Positions 7,256 through 10,694 of a DNA stretch of 10,694 bases are shown here, one piece after another (within the stretch, counting starts at the first letter, position 1; the number at the start of each line of letters is the position of its first letter). Origin of the DNA: Actinomycetota bacterium (GTDB lineage: Bacteria; Actinomycetota; Actinomycetes; Nanopelagicales; Nanopelagicaceae); assembly GCA_009705165.1 (NCBI GenBank), contig WLCU01000022.1, positions 1 to 10,694 of the forward strand, read 5' to 3'. The position numbers were made by a program, and so were the translations under genes. Below the pieces are notes generated by a model. It did not search any database. It had not been told where the DNA came from and saw only the letters and a list, made by a program, of their open reading frames with translations.

Positions 7256-8563
7256 TTAAATATCTAGTCCTAACAGATCAGCTTCTGTCTCTCGGCGCAA
7301 AATTACGCGGGCTTTTCCATCTTTTACTGCAATTACAGGTGGCCTTGGCACATGATTGTAATTTGTAGCCATGCTGCGTCCATATGCACCAGTTGCAGGG
7401 GTGGCCAATAAATCTCCAGGTGCAATATCACTCTGTAAATCAATTTCACGGATAACAATGTCTCCGGTTTCGCAGTGCTTTCCAACTACGCGTGATGAAA
7501 TCTTTTTTGCACTACTGCTGCGATTTGCTAGAACTGCGGTGTATTGCGCTTCATAAAGGGCGGGGCGCAAGTTATCACTCATGCCGCCATCGACAGATAT
7601 GTAACGGCGAGTTGATCCATTTTCTAGAACTACATCTTTTGTTGTGCCCACCTCATACAAAGTGAACATAGTCGGACCAACTATTGCGCGCCCAGGTTCG
7701 ATTGAAACTCGTGGGACGGCTAGTTTTTGATTAGCGCACGCGCTAGTAACAACTTCGGCAAGTGTGTTCATAACAAGTTCTGGATCCAAATTATTTTCCC
7801 CTGGCAAATAAGCGATTCCGTATCCCCCTCCTAAATCCAATTCAGGAAGTTCGGCAGAAAACTCATCACGATATTTTGCCAAAAGGGCAATAAGTCGCTG
7901 TGCGCTAATTTCAAAAGATTCTGTTTCAAGAATTTGTGAACCTATATGTGCATGAAAGCCGCGAAGTTCCAAGCTTGCGTGAGTGCGAACCTGCTCGATT
8001 GCTTTCCAAGCTGCTCCACTTGCAATTGAAAAACCAAACTTCACATCCTCATGCGCTGTGGCAATAGATTCATGTGTGTGTGCTTCGATTCCTGGAGTCA
8101 GGCGCAGTAATACTTTTTGTACAAGGCCATTCTTGGTTGCAGCTTCGGCAACTCGATCAATTTCAAAAAGTGAATCGATAACAATTGTGCCTACGCCAGA
8201 TGCGACGGCCTTATTGATTTCAGCTACGGATTTGTTATTTCCATGAAGCTCAATTTTTGAGGGATCAATACCACCTTTTAAGGCAACAGCTAATTCTCCA
8301 CCCGTACATACATCAATTCCAATTCCAATATCTTTAATCCATCGCGCCACTTCTACGCAGATAAATGCTTTGGCTGCGTAATAAACATTGCCAGCATTGC
8401 TGCCAAATGCATTATTAAGCGCCGAACTCCAGGTACATGCACGTGCATAAAAATCAGCTTCATCCATGATGAAAGCTGGAGTTCCAAAATCTTGGGCTAA
8501 TTGCGAAGCAGGGATAGCAGAGATTGAAAGTTCAGCACCTGTTGAAACATTTGAGGACCACAT
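7256..8563 (-). CDS. lysA: Diaminopimelate decarboxylase
   Basis: This PLP-dependent fold III decarboxylase converts meso-2,6-diaminopimelate to L-lysine and CO2, the last step of lysine synthesis. The product has 435 residues, normal for the family. The PLP lysine is K65 in YYAAKAF. HIGSQ begins at 206, the glycine-rich phosphate loop GGGYG is at 245-249, EPGRAIVG follows near 289, and the active-site cysteine contributed by the partner subunit is C364 in HCETGD. A late ATGAYGRSMATNYN motif is also present. The ATG at 8561-8563 lies 2 bp after the argS stop, and a GGAGAGG ribosome binding site inside the end of argS (8 nt spacing) fixes the start. The argS-lysA pair is a recurring actinobacterial arrangement. 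Ornithine or arginine decarboxylases of the same fold lack this context and the full motif set. Confidence 0.97.
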   Translation of the reverse strand: MWSSNVSTGAELSISAIPASQLAQDFGTPAFIMDEADFYARACTWSSALNNAFGSNAGNVYYAAKAFICVEVARWIKDIGIGIDVCTGGELAVALKGGIDPSKIELHGNNKSVAEINKAVASGVGTIVIDSLFEIDRVAEAATKNGLVQKVLLRLTPGIEAHTHESIATAHEDVKFGFSIASGAAWKAIEQVRTHASLELRGFHAHIGSQILETESFEISAQRLIALLAKYRDEFSAELPELDLGGGYGIAYLPGENNLDPELVMNTLAEVVTSACANQKLAVPRVSIEPGRAIVGPTMFTLYEVGTTKDVVLENGSTRRYISVDGGMSDNLRPALYEAQYTAVLANRSSSAKKISSRVVGKHCETGDIVIREIDLQSDIAPGDLLATPATGAYGRSMATNYNHVPRPPVIAVKDGKARVILRRETEADLLGLDI

Positions 8564-8565
8564 AC

Positions 8566-10230
8566 TTACATCCTCTCCGGGGCGCTTACGCCTAACAAGT
8601 CCAAACCATTTTTAATAACCTGTTTTGTTGATGCACACAGTAATAGACGGGCAGTATGCAATGGCGAACTATTTTCTTCGCCCATTGGCAACACACGGCA
8701 ATCTGCATAGAAGCCGTGATATGTACCGGCTAACTCTTCAAGATAACGGGCGATACGGTGTGGTTGGCGAAGCTCAGCGGCGGTTTGAACAACTCGAGGG
8801 AATTCAGCCAAGGCACCAAGTAATTGATTTTCACGGTCATGAATAAGTTGGGAAGAATCAAAATCCTTTAAATCTACTGAGATATTAAGTTCAGAGGCAT
8901 TACGCAAAACTGCGGCAATTCTGGCGTGGGCATATTGCACGTAATAGACCGGGTTTTCATTTGTATTGCGCTTTAAAACATCTATGTCCATAACCATTGG
9001 GGTATCGACTGGATATCGAATTAATGTGTAACGGGCGGCATCAACGCCAACTTTTTCCACTAGTTCTTCTAAAGTAATAATGGTTCCGGCGCGCTTGGAT
9101 AACTTAACTTCTTCCCCGCCCTCCATAATCTTTACAAGCTGCCCAATTAATACATGGATGTTGTATTCAGGATCATCTCCAGCACACGCGGCAATCGCTT
9201 TAAGGCGACCAACATAACCATGGTGATCTGCGCCCAACATGTAAATACAGATATCGAATCCACGTTCGCGCTTATTAATGTAATAAGCAGTATCTGATGA
9301 GAAATAAGTAAGTGAACCATCGGATTTTGTTAGTACGCGATCCTTGTCATCACCAAAATCCGTCGTTCGTAACCAGATGGCACCTTCTTCTTCAAAAACA
9401 TGTCCCTGGCTGCGTAATTTATCTAGTCCATGTTCGACCGCGCCTTGGTCGTGTAAAGAACGTTCTGAAAACCAAACATCAAAGTGAGTACCGAAAGTTT
9501 CAAGAACTCTCTGTTGATCTTTTAATTGAACAGCATATGCAGCTTCACGAAAAGCCGGATGGCGTTCGCCTTCAGGCAAAGATGTAATCCCAGGATCACT
9601 TGCGATGACTTGTGCGGCTAAATCTGCGATATACCCACCTTGGTAACCATCTTCAGGAATTGGTTTGCCAAGAGCTGCGGCTTCGACAGATGCGCCGAAT
9701 AAATCCATTTGATTGCCGCGATCATTGATATAAAACTCTCGAACTACTTGTGCGCCTGCGGCAGTTAAAACTCGACCTAATGAATCGCCAACAGCTGCCC
9801 AACGCGTATGTCCTAAGTGCAACGGGCCAGTTGGGTTTGCACTAATGAACTCCAAGTTAATTGAAACGCCTGCGAGCGCATTTACTTTTCCGTAATCAGC
9901 TTTTGCTTTCATGATCGTTGAAACAAGTGCGGCTTGATCGGCGCGATTTAATGTGATGTTAATAAATCCTGGTCCGGCGATATCAACTTTGGAAATACCG
10001 TCCGTGCCCATTAATTGATCACAGATAATCTGGGCAACTTCTCGTGGGTTTTTGCCTGCTGGCTTTGCTAACTGCAGCGCAACAGAGGTGGCGTAATCAC
10101 CATGGTCACGGTTTTTTGGCCGCTCAAGCACGATGGTTTCTGGCACTGCCGCATCAAAGGAGCCTGCAGAAACTGCCCGCTCGATGGCAGATTTAACCGC
10201 TGCCTCTAGCTGCTCGACTTGTGTGGACAC
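8566..10230 (-). CDS. argS: Arginyl-tRNA synthetase
   Basis: This class I aminoacyl-tRNA synthetase charges tRNA-Arg with arginine in the cytoplasm. The product has 554 residues, close to other actinobacterial ArgRS. The N-terminal tRNA D-loop-binding domain covers about 1-115. The HIGH signature appears as HLGH at 138-141 in NPTGPLHLGHTRWA. The KMSKS-like loop is KLSKR at 376-380. The C-terminal anticodon-binding DALR domain starts near NENPVYYVQYAHARI (424-438). The start is GTG at 10228-10230. An in-frame TAG lies 6 bp upstream, so no earlier start in this frame is possible. There is no good Shine-Dalgarno in front of the GTG. It appears to be the first gene of the argS-lysA-hom-thrC-thrB unit and is divergent from the lipoprotein gene. 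Confidence 0.98.
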   Translation of the reverse strand: MSTQVEQLEAAVKSAIERAVSAGSFDAAVPETIVLERPKNRDHGDYATSVALQLAKPAGKNPREVAQIICDQLMGTDGISKVDIAGPGFINITLNRADQAALVSTIMKAKADYGKVNALAGVSINLEFISANPTGPLHLGHTRWAAVGDSLGRVLTAAGAQVVREFYINDRGNQMDLFGASVEAAALGKPIPEDGYQGGYIADLAAQVIASDPGITSLPEGERHPAFREAAYAVQLKDQQRVLETFGTHFDVWFSERSLHDQGAVEHGLDKLRSQGHVFEEEGAIWLRTTDFGDDKDRVLTKSDGSLTYFSSDTAYYINKRERGFDICIYMLGADHHGYVGRLKAIAACAGDDPEYNIHVLIGQLVKIMEGGEEVKLSKRAGTIITLEELVEKVGVDAARYTLIRYPVDTPMVMDIDVLKRNTNENPVYYVQYAHARIAAVLRNASELNISVDLKDFDSSQLIHDRENQLLGALAEFPRVVQTAAELRQPHRIARYLEELAGTYHGFYADCRVLPMGEENSSPLHTARLLLCASTKQVIKNGLDLLGVSAPERM

Positions 10231-10302
10231 GGCCTAAGGCTACCGCGAGCGCAGTTGAGCGTTATCAAATCGTTAGGTGCAGAGCTTAATTTGTCGGGAT
10301 TT

Positions 10303-10333
10303 CCTAGTGACCTTTGCCCTCATCCCTACTAGG
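10303..10333. other. Inverted repeat in the divergent intergenic region
   Basis: CCTAGT (10303-10308) and ACTAGG (10328-10333) form a perfect 6-bp inverted repeat with a 19-bp spacer. It lies between the diverging argS and lipoprotein genes, where an operator or promoter would be expected. Six-base arms can occur by chance, so support is limited. Confidence 0.25.
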
Positions 10334-10345
10334 TTTTGACCCACT

Positions 10346-10394
10346 ATCGCACCCTTCTCATCTGGGCGGAAAAAGATTCACCCAGGGGTGCGAT
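10346..10394 (+). promoter_or_regulatory. Stacked hairpin upstream of the substrate-binding lipoprotein gene
   Basis: ATCGCACCC (10346-10354) is the exact reverse complement of GGGTGCGAT (10386-10394). Directly inside it CTGGG (10362-10366) pairs with CCCAG (10381-10385). The two stems stack, with seven extra bases on the 5' side only and a 14-nt loop containing GGAAAAAG. The structure ends 23 bp before the lipoprotein start codon. It is either part of the 5' untranslated RNA or a DNA palindrome bound by a regulator. A TTGACC at 10336-10341 has no convincing -10 partner, so the transcription start is unknown. Confidence 0.5.
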
Positions 10395-10395
10395 T

Positions 10396-10407
10396 CCTTT
10401 CGAAAGG
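10396..10407 (+). promoter_or_regulatory. Perfect palindrome containing the ribosome binding site
   Basis: CCTTTCGAAAGG is a perfect 12-bp palindrome one base after the stacked hairpin. Its right half, AAAGG at 10403-10407, is the only good Shine-Dalgarno for the start codon at 10418 (10 nt spacing). In RNA the left half could partly hide it, although a hairpin with so small a loop would lose the central pairs. As DNA it could be an operator half-way between promoter and gene. Confidence 0.4.
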
Positions 10408-10417
10408 TGTTTCATAT

Positions 10418-10694
10418 ATGAAAAAGCGCCGCCTCGCGATTACTGCAGTTCTTGCTGCAGTTGCTATCGCACTTACAGGTTGCTCAAAAGCTGACAAGGC
10501 CGGAGATGGTTTTGTTGGTGTAATTCTTCCTGACGCAGCATCATCAAACCGCTGGGAAACTGCTGACCGCGGATTCCTACAAGCAGCATTTGATGCAGCA
10601 GGAGTAAAGGTTGATATCCAAAATGCAAACGGTGACAAGGCACAGTTCGCAACAATTGCAGACCAGATGCTTACAGCTTGTGCAAAGGTTCTTA
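10418..10694 (+). CDS. Sugar-type ABC transporter substrate-binding lipoprotein (N-terminal part)
   Basis: The reading frame starts with ATG at 10418-10420 and stays open to the window edge, giving 92 residues. It begins MKKRRLAIT, a basic n-region followed by a hydrophobic stretch to about residue 20. A lipobox LTGC at 19-22 makes Cys22 the likely lipidated residue, so the protein should be anchored on the outside of the membrane. After a short linker, FVGVILPDAASSNRWETADRG is followed by FLQAAFDAAGVKVDIQNA and then DKAQFATIADQM. This pattern matches the first lobe of periplasmic-binding proteins of the xylose, ribose or galactose class. The sugar cannot be told from this part, and the permease and ATPase genes would be expected downstream, outside the window. 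Codons such as GCA, CTT and GAC dominate, consistent with high expression. Confidence 0.88.
   Translation, partial: MKKRRLAITAVLAAVAIALTGCSKADKAGDGFVGVILPDAASSNRWETADRGFLQAAFDAAGVKVDIQNANGDKAQFATIADQMLTACAKVL

Noticed and set aside
10336..10341. TTGACC as a -35 box for the lipoprotein gene
   Set aside because: No TAnnnT hexamer lies 16-19 bp downstream. The expected position falls inside the hairpin, so no promoter is called.
10378..10638. 86-codon minus-strand open frame opposite the lipoprotein gene
   Set aside because: It overlaps the clear signal peptide and substrate-binding sequence on the plus strand. It also crosses the palindromes and shows no domain.
1..10694. A novel multi-gene system, mobile element, CRISPR array or tRNA
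   Set aside because: All ten genes belong to well-known families. No transposase, terminal repeats, regularly spaced repeats, cloverleaf fold or unrecognised gene cluster was seen on either strand.

Overview
The window is a compact stretch of bacterial chromosome, almost entirely core housekeeping genes. Nine genes run leftward on the minus strand and one runs rightward at the right edge. The organism is very probably an actinobacterium: rho is followed by rpmE, prfA and prmC; Rho carries a long basic and acidic low-complexity insertion; and argS-lysA-hom-thrC-thrB sits directly upstream. Base composition by eye is in the mid-40s % GC, and intergenic gaps are short. That combination would fit the streamlined freshwater acI group (Nanopelagicales, Planktophila-like). 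The placement is an inference and has not been tested by any search.

Layout from right to left, in the direction of minus-strand transcription. At 10418 a divergent plus-strand gene begins. It encodes a sugar-type ABC transporter substrate-binding lipoprotein and runs off the window. The 187-bp divergent intergenic region (10231-10417) holds several inverted repeats, including a 9-bp plus 5-bp stacked hairpin just upstream of the lipoprotein start. Then come argS, lysA, hom, thrC and thrB with gaps of 2, 34, 0 and 9 bp, which looks like one transcription unit. It joins arginyl-tRNA synthetase to the last step of lysine synthesis and the three steps from aspartate semialdehyde to threonine. 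A 161-bp gap that probably contains the rho leader separates thrB from rho. A 121-bp gap with two RNA hairpins separates rho from rpmE; one resembles a ribosomal-protein leader. A strong intrinsic terminator lies between rpmE and prfA. prfA is followed 5 bp later by prmC, which runs off the left edge.

The genes form two functional blocks: aspartate-family amino acid synthesis with argS, and gene-expression machinery (Rho, ribosomal protein L31, release factor 1, and the methyltransferase that modifies the release factor's GGQ glutamine). I found no mobile element, CRISPR array, tRNA, phage gene or defence-like cassette. The points most worth checking are regulatory RNA or DNA structures: the hairpins in front of the lipoprotein gene, the L31 leader-like fold, the terminator inside the rpmE-prfA unit and the rho leader. 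No intergenic stretch exceeds 300 bp.
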